Shown: in pieces, positions 48,601 through 52,017 of the stretch | Layout of the letters: every line of letters begins with the position of its first letter | Position numbering within the stretch: the first letter of the stretch is position 1 | DNA from: Dermatemys mawii | Taxonomy: Eukaryota; Chordata; Testudines; Dermatemydidae | Direction: 5' to 3' | Length of the DNA stretch: 64,000 bases | Assembly (NCBI GenBank): GCA_007922305.1 | Contig: ML677333.1 | Span: forward strand, 14,444,547 to 14,508,546 | Made by a program: the position numbers and the translations under genes | Notes under the pieces: generated by a model | Databases searched by the model: none | What the model saw: only the letters and a program-made list of their open reading frames with translations | Told to the model about the DNA's origin: nothing

Positions 48601-51600
48601 CTAGCCTAATTGGGACACCTGAAGCCAATCAGGGACTGGCTGAAACCACATAAAAACCTCCCAGTTAGTCAGGTGGGTGTGCGTGTCAGGAGCTGAGAGA
48701 GGAAGTTGTGCTGTTGGTGAGACTGAGTGGTGGACAACATATCATACTGAAGGAAGGAGGCCCTGAGGTAAGGGTGAAGTGGAGTTTGAAGAAGCGGGGA
48801 CTGCTGTGGGGAAGTAGCCCAGGGAATTGAATTGTGTTTTGTGCCTAAAAGGTCAGCGATCTTAGCTGATACTATTAGGGTCCCTGGGCTGGAGTCCGGA
48901 GTAGAGGGTGGGCCCGGGCTCCCCCCTTTTCCATCTTCCATACTGGCCTGTGATGAAGGTAACTCACTAGGTGGTGACTCCTACCAATTATACTGAGAAA
49001 GGGAGGTCACTCTAGGGCCTAGATGAGTTTCTGAGGCCCCTAAATCTGCCAGGAAGCGCAGGACCCACAAGTACAGACTTGGAGCTTTGTCACAAGAGTC
49101 AATCACTTACCTCTCTCTAAAAGTGCAAAATTTAAAAAAGTTCAATGAATAGAAGATTGTTGGGGGCAGAATAAATCTGGACAAGGAGAAGAAGTCTGGA
49201 GATAAACGTGAGAAAGGAGGGACAGGCAGTAGAAACAAAAGTGAAACTGTTTGAGCATCATATTCCAGAAGTCTTGAGATCTTTCTGAGTGTTGCCTTCA
49301 TTGATTTGAGATCTACCATACTACTCTCTCACTAGAAGGGAAAACCTATAATGGCAGCAGGCCATAAAAAAGACCCAGTTTGGGAATATTTTAATGAAGT
49401 TCCTCTAACTATGGGTAAGACAGGCATGCATGCAAAATGTACATGAAGTGCAACAAAGAAATGCAAAGCCTGGTTGCCCAAATGAAACAACATCATGAGA
49501 AGTGTTGCTTCTCAGGAGGAAGCTGCACTGAAGGTGATAAAGGAGCATATCTAAACATGCAGGTTGGTAAACTTTTTTATTTCACACTTTTTTCTTAAGG
49601 ACTGCCGGTCTGCCTCCTGGACTATTCTTGAATTCTCATGTTTGAGCAAAAAATATAGTTGTTACTCTATGGTACTATCATTTTAGATGCAGCTGTGATA
49701 AAAAAAGCAAAAATAGCTGAAATAGGCAGATCTTCCTTTTACAATTTCACCTTTAAAGTAGTTCTGAGCGTCAGTGAATGCAATTAATAATGCTAAATGA
49801 GCAGGATGATAATAATAATTAAATAACTGCATTGACTTTGTAACCCCATAGATCTGAGATAATGGCAACGACAGGAAGGAATGGCAAACGCAAGTATTCG
49901 AAGGACTACATCAAATTCAGCTTGTCTTGTCAAGAAAAAGAAGGCGTGGATTTGCCACAATGGGTTATTTATTTCAAAGTCTTGAGGAATAACTCAAGGA
50001 AGCTTGTGCTCCCCTGTGCAAAAGAGATGGTGCGGCAAGTTCTTGTTAAGGAAGCAGCAAGGGAAGCTGAATGATATATCTGTCTCTAACGACACAATAT
50101 CAAGACGGATAAATGAGATATCACAGATCATCAATGAACAAGTAGTGGATGAAATAAAGAAGTCTCCATTGTTTGCCATACAACTAGATGAATTAACTGA
50201 CGTCGCATTTTGCTCTCAGCTATTGTTGTTCGTACGATATATGGTTGAGGGAGACTTCAAAGATGAGTTTCATTTTTGTAAGACTCTTGATACCACCACA
50301 AAGGCTCAGGATGTGATGGAAATTGTTAACAATTTCTTTGAAGTGCATGGTCTGGATTGGGCAAATCTTGTGGGCGTCACCACTGATGCTGTACCTGCCA
50401 TGCTGGGCTCAAGATCAGGCTTCCAAACGTTGGTGAAAGAGCACGCTCCAATAGTAACTGGAGTTACCATTGCTTCATTCATAGGGAAGCTTTGGCGTCA
50501 AAAACATTCCCTGATCAACTCAACGCCATTTTCAAAGGGTTGGTAAAAGTGGTGAATTATATCAAATCATCGGCTCTGAACACCAGGCTTTTCAAAAGAT
50601 TTTGCCAGGACATGGGTTCTGACTTTGATGTATTGCTGTTCTACATTTCTTTATGGTGGTTGTCAGCAGGGAACATACTCAACAGAGTTTTCCAATTAAG
50701 AGAGGAGTTGAATTTGTTTCTCCAGGCTCAAGGGAAAGAGGAATTCCGAAATGTGCTGATGCACTCAAATTTAGAATTTGTGTATCTTGTCGATATTTTT
50801 GGAATCCTGAACAAACAATCTTCAGCTGCAAGGGAAAGGTGCAAATCTATTCTCTCACCAAAGCATCATCAAAGCTTTTCTTGACAAATTGGAACTCTGG
50901 ATCGTAAGAATCAAAGGCAATAATTTGGTTCAATTTCCATATGTGGATGCCAAGCTCAGGAAAAAGGAAGCCATTCGGTCACAAATTCTCAATCATTTAT
51001 GGAAACTACGAGACGAATAACAACGATATTTTCCGGAGGTGCACAGGACAAAGGATGGATTATCTTTCATCAGGAATCCATTCACAACAGATGTTAATAG
51101 TGTTCCAGAGGGTCTGCAGGAGGAATTTTTGGATCTGAAAAATGATTTTGTGACTTAAGACATGTACCAGCAGTCTACCATAGAGAAATTTTGGGCCAGC
51201 ATGACCAGGAGTTACTAAAATCAGTCAGTACATACAGTCAGATTTTTTTTGCCATTTACATCAATTTATATGTGTGAGACAGGATTTTCGTGTTTGTTGC
51301 ACGATAAGTCCAAACAGAGGAATCAGCTCACAGTGCAAAGCGATATTCATTGTGCATTATCAAGTACCACTCTAAACACTGAAAAGCTTATCAGTGAGAA
51401 GAGAATTCAAACATCTAGTAAGAAATAAACAAATTTCAAACCAAAATGTGTCTGCTCTTTTCAGTCATGTCTGGCCACCCACCAAAACACAGAAAATTCT
51501 CATCATCTGTCAAGGAAGAAAAAACTACAAGTAAAAATTTATGCATTCATTTTTTTATAAATATATTCAAATAGTTTTATAAATATGTATATACAAGGCA

Positions 51601-52017
51601 CACACAAATACTTCTTTGTATTTTTTATCTTTTTTGATAGGTAAAAAGATTTTTGTTTCATAGGTCACCAGCAATAGAAGACTGTACTTCATTGGCGTTG
51701 TTCTCTTGCTGCAGTTCACAGCAATTAGAGATGAGGAAGGGAAAAAATTCAAACCATTAAATAGTCCAGTTTTTTCACTGCCAGGGCAGGATCACTATCT
51801 AGAATATATCTGATAGTGCACCTCACTTCAACAATGCTTGTATTAGAAGTTCCCAATTCAGTAAACAGATCAGTGTTTAAGTCTTGTTTCAAATGCAAAG
51901 CAGTTTTCAGAGAAATTGACCATACAGAACTATAATGTACTTACCCAGCCCAGATACATTTATAGCTTTCACTGATTTCTTCATTTTATAAAGAACTGTT
52001 CGGTCAACATCGAGAGC
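8001..52017 (-). CDS. ASAP2: ASAP2 partial gene: ten internal coding exons (BAR domain and start of PH domain)
   Basis: Ten minus-strand exons join in one frame (73, 146, 75, 50, 130, 86, 76, 87, 104 and 70 nt, 897 nt in total) and every exon is bounded by AG and GT. The spliced product reads as residues of roughly 43-341 of the ASAP2 protein. ASAP proteins are cytoplasmic and membrane-associated GTPase-activating proteins for Arf GTPases. The N-terminal BAR domain dimerises and senses membrane curvature, and PH binds phosphoinositides. The paralogue call rests on stretches such as [34 protein letters not shown] and [18 protein letters not shown], which match ASAP2 rather than ASAP1 as I know them. 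The first coding exon and all exons after the PH start lie outside the window. No stop codon or frameshift interrupts the exons, so the gene looks intact. Confidence 0.95.
8183..8286 (-). CDS. ASAP2: ASAP2 exon, BAR-PH linker
   Basis: The acceptor TTTAG precedes 8286 and the donor GTATGT follows 8183. The reading is [20 protein letters not shown] followed by [14 protein letters not shown] plus two bases of Gly (104 nt). This polar linker joins BAR to PH, and GSLYKKSDG opens the PH domain. An overlapping open frame at 8169-8408 is a different frame of the same bases and is not the product. Confidence 0.93.
8287..8734. other. ASAP2 intron, no feature seen
   Basis: No exon or element end was recognised before the hAT copy at 8735. 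Confidence 0.45.
8735..8942. mobile_element. Non-autonomous hAT element, 208 bp, with 8-bp target duplication
   Basis: Termini CAGATCTGCACGAC (8735-8748) and GTTGTGCAGGCCTG (8929-8942) are imperfect inverted repeats. The 8-bp flank GTGTAAAC is found at 8727-8734 and again at 8943-8950. The interior is GC-rich (GGCCCGCACGGG). Termini plus an exact 8-bp duplication identify hAT. Confidence 0.85.
8943..12347. other. ASAP2 intron, no clear feature
   Basis: About 3.4 kb of AT-rich intron. Open frames of 60-110 codons (for example 11217-11549 and 11898-12182) carry no recognisable domain and have no splice or conservation support. Confidence 0.5.
12348..13830 (-). mobile_element. CR1 LINE 3' part (minus), interrupted by a second CR1
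   Basis: The CR1 tail 'AGATTCCAAGGCCAGAAGGG' marks the 3' end at the left. The body runs to about 13830 with the usual CR1 phrases (ACCGGACAGAGTATTTCAGC, AATTTATCAGTGATGACTTT). The copy is cut at 13065/13468, where ATTAAAACACAC continues as TATATTGTTTGCTTGC on the other side of a plus-strand CR1. Confidence 0.85.
13065..13467 (+). mobile_element. CR1 LINE 3' end (plus), nested in the minus-strand CR1
   Basis: The plus-strand frame at 13035-13229 contains [20 protein letters not shown], the C-terminal end of CR1 ORF2. It is followed by a CR1 3' UTR (GGGCTAGATAGATCTTTGGC) and the short-unit tail ending TGTATGTTCTTA at about 13467. It lies inside the older CR1 at 12348-13830, which gives the order of insertion. 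Confidence 0.85.
13831..15372. other. ASAP2 intron, no feature seen
   Basis: AT-rich. The short CA run at 14181-14190 is trivial, and open frames at 14541-15317 have no recognisable content. Confidence 0.45.
15373..15632. mobile_element. MITE with GGTCTACACT termini
   Basis: GGCAGGTCTACACT at the left is mirrored by AGTGTAGACCAGGG at the right, and CTGTG occurs just outside both ends. The interior has 'GGGGTCGATTTATCGCA' and 'TATCGACTTCCGCTATGC', shared with 4205-4430 and 34304-35095. It is non-coding and non-autonomous. Confidence 0.65.
15915..16125 (-). mobile_element. Short CR1 3' fragment
   Basis: Begins with 'CACAGATTCTAAGACCAAAA' and continues with CR1 tail phrases (ATCATCTAGTCCGACTTCCT; TTGATTTTAAAAATTGCCAG), related to 12348 and 56433. 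It is only the last ~200 bp of a CR1. Confidence 0.75.
16282..17044 (+). mobile_element. LTR-like element (candidate solo LTR)
   Basis: Starts TGTGACAGACAGGG and ends CTGAACTGTGACA, that is TG...CA limits. AATAAA at about 16762 is followed by 'TGTGCTTGCTTAG', as in the R/U5 part of reptile LTRs. No internal retroviral or Gypsy coding region adjoins, and no convincing target duplication is seen. Limits and class are uncertain. Confidence 0.5.
17045..17814. other. ASAP2 intron, no feature seen
   Basis: AT-rich sequence between the LTR-like element and the exon at 17815-17901. Confidence 0.45.
17815..17901 (-). CDS. ASAP2: ASAP2 exon, end of BAR domain
   Basis: The acceptor CTAG precedes 17901 and the donor GTGAGC follows 17815. 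The 87 nt are 29 whole codons: [20 protein letters not shown] then SALQVEQKE, the last amphipathic helix of the BAR-domain coiled coil. The peptide is ASAP2-like ([14 protein letters not shown]). Being a multiple of three, its skipping would keep the frame. Confidence 0.95.
18150..18905. repeat. Ancient SINE-like repeat split by a hAT insertion (flanks 18150-18189 and 18774-18905)
   Basis: Removing the hAT at 18190-18773 restores 'CTTATACTTAGACTTTAAG', continuing into 'CTTTGGGACAGAGACAGTC' and 'CCTGGTCCACGACGAG' with a (CAA)n tail at about 18886-18900. Related phrases occur at 46335-46430. I recognise it as a common amniote interspersed repeat but cannot name the family. Confidence 0.5.
18190..18773. 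mobile_element. Non-autonomous hAT element, 584 bp, G-rich interior
   Basis: Termini are CAGGGGTGGGCAAACT (18190-18205) and AGTTTGCCCATCCCTG (18758-18773). The 8-bp target ACTTAGAC is exactly duplicated at 18182-18189 and 18774-18781. The interior 18400-18680 is a degenerate G-rich array (repeats of GGGGGGC/AGTTAGG type). It belongs to the same family as 27990-28277, 47590-48243 and 59852-60621. Open frames at 18257-18955 come from its GC bias. Confidence 0.93.
19010..19085 (-). CDS. ASAP2: ASAP2 exon, BAR domain
   Basis: The acceptor is a run of 17 T followed by AAG (A17 at 19089-19105 on the plus strand), and the donor is GTAAGT after 19010. The 76 nt give one base completing Asn, then [20 protein letters not shown] and TDLHT. 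The peptide [16 protein letters not shown] distinguishes ASAP2 from ASAP1. The exon is not a multiple of three, so skipping would break the frame. Confidence 0.95.
19086..20658. other. ASAP2 intron, no feature seen
   Basis: AT-rich intron. A short CA run at 19799-19810 and no recognisable element ends. Confidence 0.5.
20659..20744 (-). CDS. ASAP2: ASAP2 exon, BAR domain
   Basis: The acceptor TAACAG precedes 20744 and the donor GTAAGT follows 20659. The 86 nt give [28 protein letters not shown] and two bases of Asn. The ASAP-family BAR helix motif [13 protein letters not shown] is intact. Confidence 0.95.
20745..21365. other. ASAP2 intron, no clear feature
   Basis: Contains a short (TG)n at about 21306-21318. 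A 123-codon open frame at 21117-21488 has no recognisable domain. Confidence 0.4.
21366..21490 (+). repeat. SINE-like interspersed repeat ('GCTGGGCACTGTACAAACAC')
   Basis: The phrases 'CCCACTGTGCTGGGCACTGT' and 'ATATCCCTTGCCTTGAAGAG' recur at 59790-59851 ('GTGCTAGGCACTGTACAAAC', 'AGATATCCCTTTCCC'), so this is a dispersed repeat. I know it as common in sauropsid genomes but cannot assign a family name. Confidence 0.55.
21543..21760. mobile_element. Non-autonomous hAT element, 218 bp
   Basis: Termini CAGGAGTTCTTAAACT (21543) and GTCTGAGAACCACTG (ending 21760) form imperfect inverted repeats. Flanks CCCTAAAG (21535-21542) and CCCCGAAG (21761-21768) match at 6 of 8 bases, as expected for an old duplication. 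A G9 run at 21690-21698 lies inside. Confidence 0.75.
22441..22516 (+). repeat. Tandem duplication, two ~36-bp units
   Basis: GTGTGATTGTGTTACAGATA...GCATAGCCAA and GTGTGACTGTATTACAGATA...GCATAGCCAA stand side by side, separated by 'TCATAGATT', with two substitutions. A simple local duplication. Confidence 0.75.
22861..22972 (+). repeat. Nested tandem duplication
   Basis: TGGCAGAGTGGATAACAAAA (22861) recurs as TGGCAGAGTGGATGACAAAA (22922), each followed by CTCTATTACATCAG. The subunit GGTTCTATTACATCAG is also doubled between them. This looks like stepwise slippage or duplication. Confidence 0.75.
24094..25027. mobile_element. Non-autonomous DNA transposon with GTSTAYACTGG termini, ~0.93 kb
   Basis: AGGGTATGTCTATACTGGAAAGTTTCTG at the left corresponds to the inverted right end CAGAAATTTGCCAGTGTACACAAGTCCT (both given only to show the 28-bp match with about 7 differences). 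'ATTACAGCG' and 'GGCAGCAGAG' style subterminal GC motifs and a CT/CA microsatellite lie inside. All open frames between 24145 and 25061 are in this element and have no domain. Confidence 0.6.
24574..24633 (+). repeat. Microsatellite (CT)n(CA)n(CT)n
   Basis: An uninterrupted CT run of about 28 bp, then CA for about 15 bp, then interrupted CT. It creates the Ser/Leu/Thr/His-rich or Arg/Glu-rich open frames seen here, which are artefacts. Confidence 0.95.
25172..25511. mobile_element. Non-autonomous hAT element, 340 bp
   Basis: Termini CAGGGGTGGTGGAAGTGTGG (25172) and TTTTGGCCACACCTG (ending 25511). Flanking 8-mers ATCTAGTG (25164-25171) and ATCTAGTA (25512-25519) differ by one base. Confidence 0.88.
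25638..26359. mobile_element. Non-autonomous hAT element, 722 bp (inverted partner of 31924-32580)
   Basis: Termini CAGTGATTCCCAAACT (25638) and AGTTTGGGAACCACTG (ending 26359). Target 8-mers CATTATTT (25630-25637) and CATTATTA (26360-26367) differ by one base. Its interior (AACACTCTTCCAAGATCTCA; CAAGGAGTATCAGATGTAAA) is found as reverse complement in 31924-32580, so both are long copies of one family in opposite orientation. The 100-codon frame at 25683-25985 has no transposase motif. Confidence 0.93.
26791..26920 (-). CDS. ASAP2: ASAP2 exon, BAR domain
   Basis: The acceptor CATAG precedes 26920 and the donor GTAAGG follows 26791. The 130 nt give one base completing Val, then [40 protein letters not shown] and MCE. 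The [21 protein letters not shown] run is a hallmark of the ASAP BAR domain. The exon is isolated: about 6 kb from the next exon downstream and 13.4 kb from the one upstream. Confidence 0.96.
26921..27989. other. ASAP2 intron, no clear feature
   Basis: Holds an A17 run at 27102-27118 and, at about 27850-27890, a scrap resembling a CR1 tail (GATTCATAGATTTCAATGTC). Nothing else was recognised. Confidence 0.45.
27990..28277. mobile_element. Truncated hAT copy of the G-rich MITE family
   Basis: Ends AGTTTGCCCACCCCTG at 28277, preceded by 'CCGTCGGGCCAGA' and a G-rich array, as in 18190-18773. The left terminus is missing, and the copy abuts the CR1-tail scrap. Limits at the left are approximate. 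Confidence 0.7.
28278..29194. other. ASAP2 intron, no feature seen
   Basis: AT-rich sequence without recognisable element ends or exons. Confidence 0.45.
29195..29640. mobile_element. hAT element rearranged by internal inversion
   Basis: The right-hand half (AATTAAAATGCAGA to GCCATAGTTTGCCGATCCC, ending about 29452) is followed by the left-hand half in inverted orientation (…ACCACTTCTGAAAGG to TTGCTGACCCCTG, ending 29640). AACTACAG at 29453-29460 and its reverse complement CTGTAGTT at 29641-29648 look like the target duplication carried along by the inversion. The family (CAGGGGTCAGCAACC terminus) is common in turtles and crocodilians. Confidence 0.7.
29649..30690. other. ASAP2 intron, no feature seen
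   Basis: AT-rich. A CCA-rich stretch at 30472-30488 is trivial. Confidence 0.45.
30691..31060 (-). mobile_element. Inverted-repeat terminal region of a DIRS-like retroelement
   Basis: 'GTAACTATTCTTCAGGATGT' at about 30710 is mirrored by 'ACATCTAGAAGAACAACA' (30938-30955), with further 'GATTGCACATGTCCATTCCA' at about 30993. The terminal phrase recurs at 35727 and, inverted, near 39920. Such self-complementary ends plus the adjoining recombinase relic suggest DIRS, but the class is an inference. Confidence 0.5.
31061..31795 (-). pseudogene. DIRS-like tyrosine recombinase relic
   Basis: On the minus strand, broken frames (for example 31061-31294) carry remnants I associate with the C-terminal tyrosine recombinase of reptile DIRS elements (a [12 protein letters not shown]…HLQGGNL pattern). 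The plus-strand equivalents are 'GACCAGGTTGCCACCTTGCA' and 'GGTCACCAATGGCTCAAAG'. Stops and gaps abound, and catalytic residues cannot be placed. No function is expected. Confidence 0.4.
31796..32668 (+). mobile_element. CR1 LINE 3' end (31796-31923 and 32581-32668), split by a hAT insertion
   Basis: The frame at 31796 reads [20 protein letters not shown], the C-terminus of CR1 ORF2. After the hAT at 31924-32580 the CR1 resumes with 'AACACTTAGTCCTGCCATGA' and ends at 'CAGTCCTATGATTCTATCAT', the standard CR1 3' terminus. Confidence 0.88.
31924..32580. mobile_element. Non-autonomous hAT element, 657 bp, nested in CR1
   Basis: Termini CAGTGGTTCCCAAACT (31924) and AGTTTGGGAACCACTG (ending 32580) are perfect 16-bp inverted repeats. 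Flanks GCCCAGAT and GCCTAGAC match at 6 of 8. The interior is the reverse complement of 25638-26359 over several hundred bp. Confidence 0.93.
32669..33900 (-). mobile_element. CR1 LINE, reverse transcriptase part, interrupted by a fold-back insertion
   Basis: Minus-strand frames 32976-33305 and 32741-33001 contain [20 protein letters not shown], the catalytic box in the form FVDDTKLGG, and [10 protein letters not shown], all CR1 reverse transcriptase. The copy lacks its own 3' tail and abuts the plus-strand CR1 end at 32668. The fold-back insertion at 33456-33721 splits it, and it continues to about 33900. Confidence 0.9.
33456..33721 (+). repeat. Penelope-like fold-back insertion with 109-bp arms
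   Basis: Arms 33454-33562 and 33574-33682 are reverse complements with 4 mismatches in 109 and an 11-bp spacer. They are followed by a tail (CCAGACTAACATGGCTACCT). The target GATGGTATCAAA is repeated exactly at 33444-33455 and 33722-33733. A 12-bp duplication fits target-primed reverse transcription with 5' inversion rather than a cut-and-paste transposon. The sequence 'GTGCCACTGGACTCTTTGTC' belongs to a repeat common in turtles that I associate, without proof, with Penelope-like elements. Confidence 0.8.
33901..34303. other. ASAP2 intron, no clear feature
   Basis: Moderate GC, with no recognisable element or exon. Open frames at 33659-34340 start inside the fold-back insertion or the CR1 and are not coding. 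Confidence 0.4.
34304..34594. mobile_element. MITE of the GTCGAC-rich family
   Basis: Left end CAGGCCTTGTTTACACT, right end AGTGTAGAGATGGCCTC (imperfect inverted repeats). GTCGAC or TCGACC/TCGACT occurs several times inside (TAAGTCGACC, GGTCGACTTA, TGCGTCGACAGG). Related to 15373-15632 and 34874-35095. Confidence 0.65.
34874..35095. mobile_element. Second MITE copy of the GTCGAC-rich family, right end missing
   Basis: Starts CAGGGCTGGTCTACCCTA and contains AGCTATGTGAATAACGTAGC, a self-complementary phrase also found in 34304-34594. It stops at 'TTTCTCGCGTC' without the expected terminus. CTTAAC or TTAAC lies on both sides and may be the duplicated target. Confidence 0.55.
35096..35726. other. 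ASAP2 intron, no feature seen
   Basis: No element termini or exons were recognised. Confidence 0.4.
36028..36276. mobile_element. Non-autonomous hAT element, 249 bp
   Basis: TTTTACAT is exactly duplicated at 36020-36027 and 36277-36284. The right end AAGTTTGAGAACTGCTG is a typical hAT terminus; the left end (TAGTGGGCCAATTCCC) has diverged. The interior has repeated GGCATTTCGGCGGACAT / GGCATTTCGGCAGACAT units. Overlapping open frames on both strands are caused by the GC-rich interior. Confidence 0.82.
39008..39183. repeat. Fold-back repeat ('TGGACCAACTT' family)
   Basis: GTGAGTGAAGTAACACATTT…GGACCAACTTTT at the left pairs with AAGTTAGTCC…ATATTACCTCACTCAC at the right. The lead-in 'CGGTCCCAGAATATTAGA' is typical of the family, which recurs at 62560-63445. 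Confidence 0.65.
39986..40302. other. ASAP2 intron, no feature seen
   Basis: AT-rich, with a short direct repeat (ATCTCAAGGTATTACAAC at about 40189 and 40209). Confidence 0.45.
40303..40352 (-). CDS. ASAP2: ASAP2 exon, BAR domain (50 nt)
   Basis: The acceptor GACAG precedes 40352 and the donor GTATGT follows 40303. It reads [16 protein letters not shown] plus GT of a Val codon completed in the next exon. A donor at GTGTAT two bases earlier would break the frame; only AAAAGT/GTATGT keeps it. Confidence 0.94.
40353..42945. other. ASAP2 intron with short repeat scraps and homopolymers
   Basis: Scraps of a dispersed amniote repeat are recognisable at about 41131-41215 (GGGCCCAGTCCTCCAAATAC…GAGTAATGCTACTCCC) and 42005-42065 (GCCCTGATTCTGCGGAATCC…CACATGCTTAACTTCATG). 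A runs occur at 42147-42162 and 42200-42212. Open frames of 129-149 codons here have no domain. Confidence 0.45.
42946..43020 (-). CDS. ASAP2: ASAP2 exon, BAR domain (75 nt, in-frame)
   Basis: The acceptor TTACAG precedes 43020 and the donor is GTATAG, a weak match to consensus. The 25 whole codons read [20 protein letters not shown] plus [13 protein letters not shown] is ASAP2-specific as far as I know. Its length divisible by three and its weak donor make it a candidate cassette exon. Confidence 0.95.
43021..44176. other. ASAP2 intron, no feature seen
   Basis: AT-rich intron of 1.16 kb. A 102-codon frame at 43577-43885 has no recognisable motif. Confidence 0.5.
44177..44322 (-). CDS. ASAP2: ASAP2 exon, BAR domain (146 nt)
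   Basis: The acceptor TGAAG precedes 44322 and the donor GTAAGA follows 44177. It reads (A)[38 protein letters not shown] and [10 protein letters not shown]. This is the largest exon present and carries the region most divergent between ASAP1 and ASAP2, which supports the paralogue call. Confidence 0.96.
44323..46334. other. ASAP2 intron, no clear feature
   Basis: AT-rich. Two overlapping minus-strand frames at 45566-45822 sit in a GC-richer patch without a recognisable family. Confidence 0.45.
46335..46430. repeat. SINE-like repeat fragment
   Basis: 'TCTGTACATTGCCTAGCACA' and 'GGCCCTGATCATGATAGGGG' match the phrase order of the repeat flanking 18190-18773. It is a short old copy. Confidence 0.5.
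46858..47240 (+). mobile_element. LTR-like fragment
   Basis: Begins TGTGACGGAGTGGGAG (about 46850), sharing TGTGACGGAGT with the solo LTR at 48436. Its interior 'AATCTGAATAAAGAATACAG' (about 47154) supplies an AATAAA. No right TG...CA limit can be fixed. Confidence 0.35.
47265..47575. repeat. Probable dispersed repeat with 'AAATCAGATTTTTT' motif
   Basis: 'GATAAAAATCAATCTGATTT' and 'TATTTAAATCAGATTTTTTG' are locally self-complementary and typical of an AT-rich repeat of reptiles. The class is unknown to me. Confidence 0.35.
47590..48243. mobile_element. Non-autonomous hAT element, 654 bp, C-rich on plus strand
   Basis: CAGGGGTGGGCAAACT at 47590 and CAGTTTGCCCACCTCTG ending 48243. Target 8-mers GTCTAGAA (47582-47589) and GTCTACAA (48244-48251) differ by one base. 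The interior 47690-48070 is a degenerate CCCCCTGCTCCCTGTCCCC-like array, that is G-rich on the ASAP2 transcript strand. Frames of 80-132 codons here are compositional artefacts. Confidence 0.93.
48436..49094 (+). mobile_element. Solo LTR, 659 bp, with 4-bp target duplication
   Basis: Starts TGTGACGGAGTCAGAC and ends GAGCTTTGTCACA (TGTGAC…GTCACA). AGAG is duplicated at 48432-48435 and 49095-49098. A TATA-like 'ACATAAAAACCTCCCAG' (about 48649) precedes the usual 'GTCAGGTGGGTGTGCG' region. No internal region adjoins, so this is a recombined single LTR of an endogenous retrovirus or Gypsy-type element. Confidence 0.7.
49351..51428 (+). pseudogene. hAT transposase pseudogene (ZBED/FAM200 type), antisense to ASAP2
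   Basis: Fragments in order: a BED-finger-like start at 49351 ([16 protein letters not shown]…QHHEKC), [20 protein letters not shown] at 49884, [20 protein letters not shown] and [20 protein letters not shown] at 50179-50440, a frameshift near 50465, then [28 protein letters not shown] and a C-terminal dimerisation part with stops to about 51428. The DxTD…[10 protein letters not shown] arrangement is the catalytic core of hAT transposases and their domesticated SCAND3/ZBED relatives. Between [10 protein letters not shown] and [10 protein letters not shown] a stretch normally present in the family is missing. Several frameshifts and stops make it non-functional. Confidence 0.85.
51429..51944. 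other. ASAP2 intron, no feature seen
   Basis: AT-rich sequence between the transposase pseudogene and the exon at 51945-52017. Confidence 0.45.
51945..52017 (-). CDS. ASAP2: ASAP2 exon 2 (first coding exon in the window)
   Basis: The acceptor TTTTAG precedes 52017 and the donor GTAAGT follows 51945. The 73 nt read [24 protein letters not shown] and one base of the Ala that opens the next exon. It begins helix 1 of the BAR domain. The start-codon exon (about 42 residues) is not found to the right, so intron 1 is longer than 12 kb. Confidence 0.95.
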
